Source: Eubacteriaceae bacterium UBA1433 (GTDB lineage: Bacteria > Bacillota > Clostridia > Eubacteriales > UBA1433). From it: a stretch of 14,418 nucleotides of DNA. Under the pieces are notes generated by a model. It saw only the letters and a list, made by a program, of their open reading frames with translations, was not told the DNA's origin and did not search any database. Below, one piece after another: positions 7,233 to 13,381 of this stretch. The DNA lies in the NCBI GenBank assembly GCA_002329295.1, contig DCTT01000019.1, forward strand, positions 1 to 14,418, in the 5' to 3' direction. A program made the translations under genes and the position numbers. The first letter of the stretch is position 1. Each line of letters opens with the position of its first letter.

Positions 7233-7367
7233 CTACCTGTCAGATAATACGCTCTCTCCTGGTGTGGTAGGCGCCGCACTGTTCATCATGCACACAACTT
7301 CCCTTGCCACTTTTTCCACCATTTCTTTGACGACTTCTTCTATTTTTTCTCTTTGCTTCGCAGGCAC
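7233..7367 (-). CDS. Possible small or remnant ORF, unknown function
   Basis: A minus-strand frame with a GTG start at 7367 and a TAG at 7233 encodes 44 residues. The first 25 are charged and helix-like (KQREKIEEVVKEMVEKVARE), with an i/i+3-4 hydrophobic pattern like real protein, and it ends in PTTPGESVLSDR. A stop lies two codons before the GTG and no clear ribosome binding site precedes it, so it may be the tail of a lost gene. The opposite-strand frame here is Thr/Ser/Leu-rich, as expected of a shadow. Unrecognised. Confidence 0.3.
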   Translation of the reverse strand: MPAKQREKIEEVVKEMVEKVAREVVCMMNSAAPTTPGESVLSDR

Positions 7368-7382
7368 TATTTTCTATTTTGA

Positions 7383-7818
7383 ATTTTCCCCGCTTCGTGC
7401 CTCCAAGACCTCATCCACTTATTGAAAGAGGGCCTGTTTACACTGGCAACCGAAAATGAATGGGAATCTCTCTGCAACGGTGGCGCACGTACATTATTTC
7501 GATGGGGCGATACTTTGGATGAAGCGTTGACGAAGGTTTATAACATACGCACTGTTAGCAATGTTAAGGAAAAATCCATACTAAAACAACCCAATGTGCT
7601 CGGGTTATTTATTACCTATAATTCTTATAAAAATGAAATAATCGATCATACGCACTATACAAACAAAAGGCGGTGATGGCGGGTGTTCCCTCTGCGACGA
7701 AAACAGAGCAATTCATGTTCTGCCCTGCTATACAACTTTTTATCGCCAGACAATCAATCAGACTTATGGTTTGTCGAAAAATTATTATTCTTATCGGCAA
7801 ATCGTTCGACTTCCGTGA
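7383..7818 (+). pseudogene. Remnant of an SUMF1/formylglycine-generating-enzyme-like gene
   Basis: In one frame from about 7383 to 7672 the translation includes LATENEWESLCNGGARTLFR followed by WGDTLDE and KQPNVLGLF. These match the family pattern (LPTEAEWEYAARGG, WGD, PNxxGLYDM). The frame then stops (NKRR-stop). One base over, the family-like sequence goes on as KGGDGGCSLCDENRAIHVLP and ends YYSYRQIVRLP-stop at 7818, with the Tyr-x-Arg/Ile-x-Arg-Leu type C-terminus of such proteins. So the gene lacks its N-terminal half and has a frameshift near 7670. No start codon with a ribosome binding site is visible. The family assignment comes from motif memory; SUMF1-fold proteins vary widely in function, and this fragment should be inactive. 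Confidence 0.6.
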
Positions 7819-7859
7819 CAAATTATCCTTTTTCAAGGAGTTTGAATCGTCTTAATTTT

Positions 7860-8160
7860 TAAGAAAACATAGGCGGAGGGATAGGCTTGTCAGGCTTGTC
7901 CTGCCGTTTTGCATTTTACCGCTCCATATAGTGCTTGTGTACGGATTGCTTACTACGGGTTTCTTCCCATAAGATGTTGCAAATGTTCACAGGTTGCTCG
8001 ACTTTTTCTACCCCATCTTTCAACGCAAAATACTGGCGGAAAAGCTGTTACAACTCATAACTGCAGTAGTCTATCCGCTCATTGTGTTCGTTTTATTCCA
8101 AAGCCCAATTGCATAAATTGTCTTCATAAACGAGCTTTTTATATTTCGTTATATTTTGTT
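7860..8160 (-). pseudogene. Stop-riddled protein-like sequence downstream of the macrodomain gene
   Basis: On the minus strand one frame keeps protein-like composition over about 300 bp but is broken by three stops. Stretches include KLVYEDNLCNWALE, NEHNERIDYCSYEL, QLFRQYFALKDGVEKVEQPV and NICNILWEETRSKQ. The order of charged and aromatic residues looks more like decayed coding sequence than random AT-rich DNA. No family is recognised. It could be the lost C-terminal part of the macrodomain gene or an independent gene. A long plus-strand frame across it is a shadow. Confidence 0.35.
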
Positions 8161-8166
8161 TGTTTC

Positions 8167-8628
8167 TTAGCCAAACAAAACCAAATACACGTCCATTTCA
8201 TTGCTTGTAAGAAAGTCGCCGATGGCCTCTTCAGCCACCCTCAGAGCTTCCTCTTTGGGATAGCCGTAAATGCCGCTGGATATCAGCGGAAAGGCAATGG
8301 ACTTGCAACCGTGCTCTTTTGCCAACTGAAGCGAATTCATATAACAAGCACGCAGCAATGCTTCTTCGCCATGGTTTCCGCCTTGATAAATCGGCCCTGC
8401 TGTATGAATGATATATTTGGCAGGCAAATGAAATCCATCGGTAATTACCGCCTGTCCCGTTTCAATGGGACCCAGTCCGTTACAGGCCGCTTGCAATTTT
8501 TCTACACCCGCAGCTCGAAAAATTGCTCCGCAAACCCCGCCACCCACGCGCAATCGCCGATTGGCAGCATTGACAATCGCATCGGTTTCCATTTTTGTAA
8601 TATCGTTTTGAACTTTAAAAAACGGCAT
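8167..8628 (-). CDS. Macrodomain protein (ADP-ribose binding or hydrolysis)
   Basis: Macrodomains bind ADP-ribose and its derivatives; many bacterial ones hydrolyse O-acetyl-ADP-ribose or remove ADP-ribose from proteins. The 153-residue protein shows the fold's landmarks in order: Asp16 with IVNAAN (18-23), the Gly-rich loop VGGGVCGAI (28-36), YIIHTAGP (72-79), and FPLISSGIYGYP (113-124), whose GIYG is the phosphate-binding loop. A strong ribosome binding site, AGGAGG about 7 nt upstream, fixes the start. It ends at MDVYLVLFG, where relatives usually go on with a DKKAF-type segment and a last helix of 20-30 residues, so it is probably cut short. The ligand-binding loops are intact, so function may remain. 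It lies 71 bp behind the cupin gene on the same strand, probably co-transcribed. Confidence 0.88.
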   Translation of the reverse strand: MPFFKVQNDITKMETDAIVNAANRRLRVGGGVCGAIFRAAGVEKLQAACNGLGPIETGQAVITDGFHLPAKYIIHTAGPIYQGGNHGEEALLRACYMNSLQLAKEHGCKSIAFPLISSGIYGYPKEEALRVAEEAIGDFLTSNEMDVYLVLFG

Positions 8629-8699
8629 GTTCTCCCTCCTTTATCTCATAGCGCTTATTTGCTTAAACAATATAGCAGTTTGCTTATAAGCCTATTCGT

Positions 8700-9032
8700 T
8701 TATTTATGTTCGGGTACAACGGCAAAAAATACAATTTCTTCTGTACCGTCGTTGATTACCGTATGTTCGCAATCTTGCGGGCAATAGTGACACATCCCTG
8801 CCTCCAACCTCATCGTCTCCCCGTTGTAGACAGCTTTTCCGCTGCCTGAAATCACATAGACAATCTCGCTGTTACCCACATGCTTGTGAAGACCAACCGA
8901 AGCGCCGGGTTCCAGTCTTCCCATCATAATTTTATTGTCTGCATCCGCATAAGCGCGAAGAGCCAGACTTTTTTCTCCGCCTCGAAAATTTTCGATTACC
9001 TTTTCTTCTATGTTTTGAAAATCAATAATCAT
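8700..9032 (-). CDS. Small single-domain cupin protein
   Basis: A 110-residue cupin. Motif 1 is GLHKHVGNSEIVYVISGSG with probable metal ligands His49, His51 and Glu56; motif 2 is CPQDCEHTVIN with His90. These form the usual 3-His/1-Glu metal site on a beta barrel. Small stand-alone cupins have diverse roles (binding, isomerisation, dioxygenation), so the substrate cannot be named. AAGGAG sits 7-8 nt before the ATG. The protein is complete and has no signal peptide, so it is cytoplasmic. It begins a minus-strand transcript that probably includes the macrodomain gene, with a hairpin in its leader at 9076-9098. Confidence 0.85.
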   Translation of the reverse strand: MIIDFQNIEEKVIENFRGGEKSLALRAYADADNKIMMGRLEPGASVGLHKHVGNSEIVYVISGSGKAVYNGETMRLEAGMCHYCPQDCEHTVINDGTEEIVFFAVVPEHK

Positions 9033-9075
9033 ATCTTTCTCCTTTTCTGCGTATTTTTATTTTACTTTTCGCCTG

Positions 9076-9141
9076 TCCTTCCGTTTCACACGGAAGGATA
9101 TTTATATAATTATATTATCACAAAATCGATTTCTTACACAA
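9076..9141 (-). promoter_or_regulatory. Promoter and hairpin upstream of the cupin gene
   Basis: A perfect 9-bp stem, TCCTTCCGT (9076-9084) and ACGGAAGGA (9090-9098) with a 5-nt loop, lies 44 bp before the cupin start. Just upstream (minus strand) is very AT-rich DNA with candidate boxes TTGTGT, 18 bp, TAATAT, plus overlapping TATAAA alternatives. The stem has no T-run after it, so it is an operator or a leader RNA structure rather than a terminator. Confidence 0.55.
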
Positions 9142-9265
9142 CCATCCGTATCTTAAAAAAATTTCCTTTTTTTACGCAGTAGCATCATGATTATGCAATA
9201 CACTTTCATTTTCTTCCAAAATTGAAAAAGCAGCCCACTGCCTCGCAATCGGAAGTAATCTGTTG

Positions 9266-9315
9266 TATAATAAATGCGCTTATGAAACAGACAAGGCAAT
9301 ATTGCAGCTTGCCTT
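9266..9315 (+). promoter_or_regulatory. Likely rtcB promoter and leader hairpin
   Basis: TATAAT at 9266-9271 is an exact -10 box about 90 bp before rtcB; the -35 region is a poor match (TCGCAA at 17 bp). In the leader, AAGGCAA (9293-9299) pairs perfectly with TTGCCTT (9309-9315) across a 9-nt loop. No sigma-54-type -24/-12 site is seen here. Confidence 0.5.
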
Positions 9316-9358
9316 CTGATGATAAATCGTATCAAATACATTTCTGCAAGAGGTTGAC

Positions 9359-10564
9359 ATGATCAAAATCAAAGGAAAATATAACACCGCCATCTGTTTT
9401 TGCGCGGAACTTGAAGAGATAGCCGCCGCACAAATCAAAGCCGTTTGTGACCAAAAAGTGTTTGCAGACAGCAAAATCCGCATTATGCCCGATGTACACG
9501 CAGGTATGGGCTGCACCATCGGCACCACGATGACGATTACCGACAAAGTTGTTCCCGGAATGGTAGGCGTGGATATCGGCTGCGGTATGGAAACCGTACA
9601 AATTGAAGAACGCAAAGTCGATTTTGCTCAACTGGACCAGTTGATTCGGCAAAACATCCCCAGTGGCCGCGACATTCGCCGTCATCGCCATGTTTTGGCC
9701 GATGAGGTCGACTTTGAAGCGCTGCGCTCTTTTCGCCATCTGAACATCGAACGTGCGCAGCGCAGCATCGGCACCTTAGGCGGAGGCAATCACTTTATTG
9801 AAGTGTCTCAGGATGAAAGCGGTACTCTCTATGTTGTCGTACACTCAGGCAGTCGCCATATCGGAAACGAAGTTGCTAAATATTATCAGAATCAGGGACT
9901 CCATGTACTGAGCGGCAACGCGCAGTTTCAATTGGATGAAGCAATTGCCCGCCTCAAAAGCGAAGGCCGCGCCGATGAAATCCAAACCACTATTGAAACA
10001 CTCAAAAACGCCAAAAATCCTTTGCCGGTTCCCAAAGACTTGGCCTATGTGGAAGGCCGGCTGTTTGATGATTACATTCATGACATGAAAATCATTCAAC
10101 ATTTTGCCGTCTTAAACCGCAAGGCCATGATGGATGTGATTCTTGCCGGTATGAACCTGCATGTTGCGGACGAATTTACGACCATACACAACTATATTGA
10201 CACCGATTCCATGATTCTTCGCAAAGGAGCCGTATCCGCCAAAGCCGGCGAAAAATTATTGATTCCGATCAATATGCGAGACGGCAGTTTGATTTGCATC
10301 GGCAAAGGCAATGAAGATTGGAACTGCTCCGCACCTCACGGGGCTGGCAGACTCATGAGCAGGCGAGCTGCTTTCGGCGCCTTTACCATGGACGAATATC
10401 GCACGCAAATGGAAGGCATTTACACCACTTGCATCAACCGTAAAACGCTGGACGAAGCGCCTATGGCTTACAAAAACATAGAAGAAATTACAGAACAAAT
10501 TACTCCCACCGCCGAAATCATCGCACGTATCAAACCGCTTTATAACTTTAAAGCGTCCGAATAA
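9359..10564 (+). CDS. rtcB: RtcB family RNA-splicing ligase
   Basis: RtcB joins RNA 2',3'-cyclic phosphate or 3'-phosphate ends to 5'-OH ends, using GTP and Mn2+, in tRNA or rRNA repair. The protein has 401 residues, as in E. coli-type RtcB. Motifs in order: PDVHAGMGCTIGTT (44-57), GVDIGCGM with metal ligands Asp72 and Cys75, GTLGGGNHF with Asn144 and His145, HSGSRHIG with His162 and His167, His277 in FTTIHNY, and the guanylylated His327 in APHGAGRLMSR. All catalytic residues are intact. AGAGG lies 5-6 nt before the ATG. The gene has its own promoter and terminator and no archease, RtcA or RtcR neighbour. Its codons look more G+C-rich than those of the flanking DNA. Confidence 0.95.
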   Translation: MIKIKGKYNTAICFCAELEEIAAAQIKAVCDQKVFADSKIRIMPDVHAGMGCTIGTTMTITDKVVPGMVGVDIGCGMETVQIEERKVDFAQLDQLIRQNIPSGRDIRRHRHVLADEVDFEALRSFRHLNIERAQRSIGTLGGGNHFIEVSQDESGTLYVVVHSGSRHIGNEVAKYYQNQGLHVLSGNAQFQLDEAIARLKSEGRADEIQTTIETLKNAKNPLPVPKDLAYVEGRLFDDYIHDMKIIQHFAVLNRKAMMDVILAGMNLHVADEFTTIHNYIDTDSMILRKGAVSAKAGEKLLIPINMRDGSLICIGKGNEDWNCSAPHGAGRLMSRRAAFGAFTMDEYRTQMEGIYTTCINRKTLDEAPMAYKNIEEITEQITPTAEIIARIKPLYNFKASE

Positions 10565-10592
10565 ACGCCCGCAGGCGTTTATTTCTTTTTTT
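10561..10592 (+). terminator. Rho-independent terminator of rtcB
   Basis: ATAAACGCC (10561-10569) and GGCGTTTAT (10574-10582) form a perfect 9-bp stem with a CGCA loop, followed by a T-rich tail to 10592. The stem includes the rtcB stop codon (10562-10564), so the terminator abuts the coding end. Confidence 0.92.
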
Positions 10593-10810
10593 GCTATCTA
10601 TTGGATAAAGAAACTACTCCAAAGATATCTTTTTTTTCATACTTCCCTTTTTATCTTTTATTCTTCCTGTCTGTCATAAAAAACTAAGAAACCAAAAACC
10701 TACTCATATCATACAGGCAGAGCGAACATATCCTGCCAATATGATTTCTAAGCAGTAATTCGAAAAAATAAAATAAGATTTTAATACTGATAAATGGAAA
10801 CAAAAGGAGA
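10593..10810. other. Non-coding spacer after rtcB
   Basis: About 220 bp of AT-rich DNA with no supportable gene. The only structure seen is a weak stem (CAGGCAG/CTGCC-type, near 10712-10739). Near its right end AAAGGAG (10803-10809) looks like a ribosome binding site left from the NifX-like remnant that follows. Confidence 0.5.
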
Positions 10811-11074
10811 ATTGCAGCACCTTTTAAAAAAGATGAAATTTTTCAATATTCCAGTCATATCCAGCACTTTAAAATTTATCATATCAAAAACGATGCTGTT
10901 ATGGTTATCACCGTTATCAACACCGACGGTAGCGCCCGTAGCGCATTGGCGGATATTTTAAAAATCCATGTGGATACGCTGATTTGCGGCAATATCGGTC
11001 AAGGCGCTTGCACTGCATTGACCGACACAGGCATTCAATATCATTGCGACATTACAGAAAATACCATAAATTGA
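10811..11074 (+). pseudogene. Remnant of a NifX-like (Fe-Mo cofactor biosynthesis domain) gene
   Basis: The open frame reads IAAPFKKDEIFQYSSHIQHF, then VINTDGSARSALADILK, VDTLICGNIGQGACTAL and TDTGIQYHCDITENTIN-stop. It follows the dinitrogenase iron-molybdenum cofactor (NifB/NifX-like) domain: the family has IAVP..., IFQHFGHT..F.VY, V.T.G.GHGALA..L...GVDTLICGGIG..A..AL...GI. Such stand-alone proteins are common in anaerobes and bind Fe-S or metal clusters. Broken features: no start codon before the first conserved residue although AAAGGAG lies immediately upstream (a few bases, probably with the ATG, are gone); the HFGHT-type segment has become YSSHIQ; and the usual 20-30 C-terminal residues are absent. 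It should be non-functional. Confidence 0.72.
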
Positions 11075-11400
11075 TCAGCTTCATTTACCTTTACGTTCGC
11101 CTTTTCTACAGAAGATACTTATATTTCAGTCTATAATTTAAAAAACCTCTCCAGAAGGCCGTATCAGGAAAAATACAATCAGAACTTTAAGAAGATGGCT
11201 GAATAGTTTAACAGCGTAAAAAAAATACGATACCATCAATAAAAAAATAACGACAAAAAATCGACACATTCAAGTAGGGTAATTTGTAAAGGCTTTTATT
11301 TGATCCGAATTGTCTGAATATATTTTTCTTTACAGGGTTTTTCCAACGCTATTACAAGTGTTTTCTGAATGAAAAGCATTCAAAAGATTTTATGCTATAA
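11075..11400. other. AT-rich spacer, possibly with decayed coding sequence
   Basis: A plus-strand frame gives a short protein-like tail, STEDTYISVYNLKN then KYNQNFKKMAE-stop near 11208. It has no start and is unrecognised. The remainder is AT-rich, with no terminator or RNA gene visible. Before the operon there is a second TG-extended -10 box (TGCTATAAT, 11393-11401) with a weak -35, a possible distal promoter. Confidence 0.4.
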
Positions 11401-11416
11401 TCAAATCATAAATGAA

Positions 11417-11445
11417 TTGCTTTCAATCTTTATTCATGTTACTAT
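11417..11445 (+). promoter_or_regulatory. Promoter of the flavodoxin-MarR-FMN-binding operon
   Basis: TTGCTT (11417-11422), a 17-bp gap and TACTAT (11440-11445) with a TGT just before it (extended -10). The -10 box overlaps the left edge of the palindrome at 11442-11469, so a protein bound there would block RNA polymerase. Confidence 0.6.
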
Positions 11446-11469
11446 ATAGGTAATATATTACCTATATAG
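11442..11469. promoter_or_regulatory. Perfect 28-bp palindrome, probable MarR operator
   Basis: CTATATAGGTAATA (11442-11455) is followed without a gap by its exact reverse complement (11456-11469). The site spans the -10 box to the ribosome binding site AGGAGG (11468-11473). MarR-family dimers bind palindromes of this kind and often repress their own operon; the second gene here encodes such a regulator. In RNA the same palindrome could form a hairpin next to the ribosome binding site. Confidence 0.8.
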
Positions 11470-11477
11470 GAGGTGCT

Positions 11478-12026
11478 ATGAAATCTTTAATCCTTTATCG
11501 CTCGCAATATGGCAGTACTGAACAATACGCTCATTGGATTCAGGAAGCATTATCTTCTCAAGCAGATCACTTCGACAATCTAGAAAAATACGACATCCAA
11601 GATTATGACCTCATCATTGTCGGGGAAGGCGTTTATGCAGGACAACTCAAGACACCGAAACAGTTGATTCCAATCATAGAAAAATATCCTGATAAAAAAT
11701 TTATCTTTTTCATGGTCGGAATCGCAGACATGGAAGAGCAGGAAAATCGGGAAAAACTATATAATGATCTTGCTAAGGCTATGGGACCTGTCATCGAGAA
11801 AACAAAAGTTTTTTTTCTGCGCGGAGTGCTCGATTACAGCAAGCTAAATTTCAAGCACAAAACCATGATGTGGATGTTGGTAAACTATCTAAAAAGAAAA
11901 CCTGAGAAAGATTTACCGAAAGATGCGGATCAACTCATCAGCACTTATGGCAAAAAAGTCAGTTTTATTGATAAAAACTCTATAGAACCGCTTATAAAAT
12001 ATGCAAACGAGGAACATTTTGAATGA
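11478..12026 (+). CDS. Flavodoxin domain protein (HemG/PPO-dehydrogenase-like)
   Basis: A 182-residue flavodoxin-fold protein. The N-terminal FMN phosphate loop is SLILYRSQYGSTEQYAHWI (Ser/Thr-rich YRSQYGSTEQYA at 7-18). A second cofactor loop is DLIIVGEGVYAGQL (44-57), and FFLRGVLDYSKLNF (112-125) is also typical of this flavodoxin subfamily, which includes menaquinone-dependent protoporphyrinogen dehydrogenase HemG. No membrane segment is seen. AGGAGG lies 4 nt before the ATG, and the stop overlaps the MarR gene as ATGA. Inference: a cytoplasmic one- or two-electron carrier or quinone-linked reductase that works with, or supplies electrons to, the FMN-binding protein of the same operon. A haem role is possible but no haem gene is near. 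Confidence 0.85.
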   Translation: MKSLILYRSQYGSTEQYAHWIQEALSSQADHFDNLEKYDIQDYDLIIVGEGVYAGQLKTPKQLIPIIEKYPDKKFIFFMVGIADMEEQENREKLYNDLAKAMGPVIEKTKVFFLRGVLDYSKLNFKHKTMMWMLVNYLKRKPEKDLPKDADQLISTYGKKVSFIDKNSIEPLIKYANEEHFE

Positions 12027-12505
12027 AAATAGAAGACTATATTGAACAACGAGGAAAAACAACAGCAGGAAAGAAGTCCGTTCTGTTTTTCTCTCTCTTT
12101 GTTATAACCAATCGCATTGAAACCATCTACAACGCCGGGATGGAAGATTTAACTTTAAAACAATTAATGCTCCTCATCTTAGTTTCCATATCGGAAGGCA
12201 AGACCTTCACGAGCTACGGAAAGATTATGGGTTCTTCCAGGCAAAACATCAAAGCCTTGGCAAAGGCCCTTGAAAAAAAATCCTATGTTTCGATTAGACA
12301 GAGTGAAAACGACCGCAGAGCCTGCGGTATCTTCTTGACCGCAAAAACGGCAAAACATTTTCAAGATATGGATACATATTATGCTAAACAGATTTTTTAT
12401 CTTTTCTCTGAATTTACAACGAAGGAGATTGATTTAATGTTTACCATTTTTCCAAAATTTTTAGCAGGAATCCAAAGAATGGAGAAAGATGATGAAGAAG
12501 CTTAA
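12023..12505 (+). CDS. MarR-family transcriptional regulator
   Basis: A 160-residue winged-helix protein. Residues 43-60 are a helix leading into the domain, 62-86 form the helix-turn-helix (SYGKIMGSSRQNIKALAKAL), and 88-106 form the wing with the hallmark DRRA (97-100) followed by FLTAK. N- and C-terminal helices should form the dimer. The only Cys, Cys101, sits in the wing right after DRRA. The ATG overlaps the flavodoxin stop by 4 nt, and the end overlaps the next gene, so the three genes are translated together. It probably binds the 28-bp palindrome at 11442-11469 and represses its own operon. The signal is unknown; oxidative, phenolic or flavin-related signals are common in this family. 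Confidence 0.88.
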   Translation: MKIEDYIEQRGKTTAGKKSVLFFSLFVITNRIETIYNAGMEDLTLKQLMLLILVSISEGKTFTSYGKIMGSSRQNIKALAKALEKKSYVSIRQSENDRRACGIFLTAKTAKHFQDMDTYYAKQIFYLFSEFTTKEIDLMFTIFPKFLAGIQRMEKDDEEA

Positions 12506-12878
12506 AAAAATAGCACTCTTTTTAATAGTTTTGATTATTATAGGCTTTTTGAGTTTAAAATTTGTTTCCAATAAGATTGTTTCCAATGCCGAAGCGCTTC
12601 CTGTCAAAAAAATAAATTTTGAGCAAATAGAAGACGGCCAATATATTGGCAACTATGAAATTTTTCCGGTAAAGGTATCCGTCAGAGTAAGCATACAGAA
12701 CGGAGAAATTACACAGATCGACTTGTTGGAACACTTTAACGGAAAAGGCATACCTGCCGAAAAAATTGTGGATCACATTATCGAAAAACAGAGCTTACAG
12801 GTAGACAGCATTTCCGGCGCAACAGTATCAAGCATTGCTATAAAAAAGGCCGTTGAAGATTCTTTGCTTGGAAAATAA
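12492..12878 (+). CDS. Membrane-anchored FMN-binding domain protein
   Basis: A 128-residue protein (129 from the ATG three bases earlier at 12489). After a KKLKK start comes one hydrophobic helix (about 8-26) with no lipobox, so it is an uncleaved signal anchor with the rest outside the cell. The FMN-binding domain spans about 44-128: DGQYIGNY, then VSVRVSIQNGEITQIDLLEH, ending with the flavinylation motif DSISGATVSS. The Thr of SGAT is the probable site where an ApbE flavin transferase attaches FMN through phosphate. Related domains occur in NqrC/RnfG and extracellular electron-transfer proteins. GGAG lies 7 nt before the second ATG, which is why that start is chosen. No apbE gene is in the window. 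It probably passes electrons at the outer membrane face, linked to the flavodoxin gene. Confidence 0.88.
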   Translation: MKKLKKIALFLIVLIIIGFLSLKFVSNKIVSNAEALPVKKINFEQIEDGQYIGNYEIFPVKVSVRVSIQNGEITQIDLLEHFNGKGIPAEKIVDHIIEKQSLQVDSISGATVSSIAIKKAVEDSLLGK

Positions 12879-13120
12879 AAAAAAGAAAAATATAAAAAAC
12901 CAATCAAACAATGAAATAAATAAACCTTGCTACATTCAAGCCGGGCGACTTGTAAAAGTTTTGCTGTCCGAAAACAAGGCAAAGACTTTCCACCGTTGCT
13001 CCGGCAAAATCTCCTTCTTTCTATCGAGGTTTAAAGAAATAAAAAGTTCACCTCTGCCTTTAGAAACGGAATTGAGATTTCAGAGAGCCTTGTCCCAGCA
13101 TTTCATAATGAATAAAAAAG
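12879..13120. other. Spacer without a supportable gene
   Basis: Open frames cross this stretch on both strands. The plus frame has no ribosome binding site or recognisable motif. A minus frame stays open for about 50 codons (including RKKEILPEQRWKVFALFSD) but has no start and one stop upstream. Either could be decayed coding sequence; neither is supportable. Confidence 0.35.
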
Positions 13121-13168
13121 CAATGAACGATTTTCAAAACCGTCGCTAAAATAGTTCATTGTTTTTTT
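13121..13168 (+). terminator. Probable terminator of the flavodoxin-FMN operon
   Basis: CAATGAAC (13121-13128) pairs perfectly with GTTCATTG (13154-13161), followed by seven T. The 25-nt interior can extend the stem with TTTT/AAAA. It lies 240 bp after the FMN-binding gene and before the convergent minus-strand genes. Confidence 0.62.
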
Positions 13169-13184
13169 ACACTCTTTACATCAT

Positions 13185-13351
13185 TCAAATTGAATACAAT
13201 ATACTCACGGCTTGCTGATAAGTGCGCCCTCTTCGTTTGGATCGCCTTTTCCGCGAACGATAATAAAATTTGCCTTGGGAACATTCACAATCTGCGGTTT
13301 GTTTTTTGGCATATAATACTCTTTATATTTTTTCTTAAAATCAAATGCCAT
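13185..13351 (-). pseudogene. Truncated, frameshifted GyrI-like small-molecule-binding gene
   Basis: It starts well: AGGAG about 9 nt before ATG 13351, then MAFDFKKKYKEYYMPKNKPQ, IVNVPKANFIIVRGKGDPNE and EGALISKP-stop at 13205. This is the N-terminus of the GyrI-like/effector-binding family that begins with KK.YKE.Y.PK..P..V.VP...Y..V.G.GDPN. Right after EGA, a shifted frame continues YQQAVSILYS, matching the family's GGAYQQAI..LYA, then ends at about 13185. So one frameshift plus loss of the C-terminal two thirds has destroyed it. It lies 30 bp downstream of the membrane protein gene on the same strand, an arrangement that suggests a former operon. The 48-residue product is probably inactive. 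Confidence 0.75.
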
Positions 13352-13381
13352 ACTGTTTTTCTCCTACAAATTTATGGTGTT

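Noticed and set aside
7909..8787. 292-codon plus-strand open frame
   Set aside because: It covers the antisense of the macrodomain gene and its flank. The composition is Cys/His/Ser-rich shadow type, no ribosome binding site is present, and the minus-strand macrodomain has clear motifs.
9332..10498. Minus-strand frames opposite rtcB (up to 135 codons)
   Set aside because: Shadows of the rtcB codon pattern; the rtcB frame has every catalytic motif.
10811..11074. NifX-like frame as a functional nitrogenase cofactor gene
   Set aside because: The start codon and C-terminus are missing and there are no nif genes nearby; such domains occur widely outside nitrogen fixation.
12853..13149. 98-codon plus frame after the FMN-binding gene
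   Set aside because: It starts inside the FMN-binding gene, has no ribosome binding site, its composition is random-looking, and the terminator stem begins within it.
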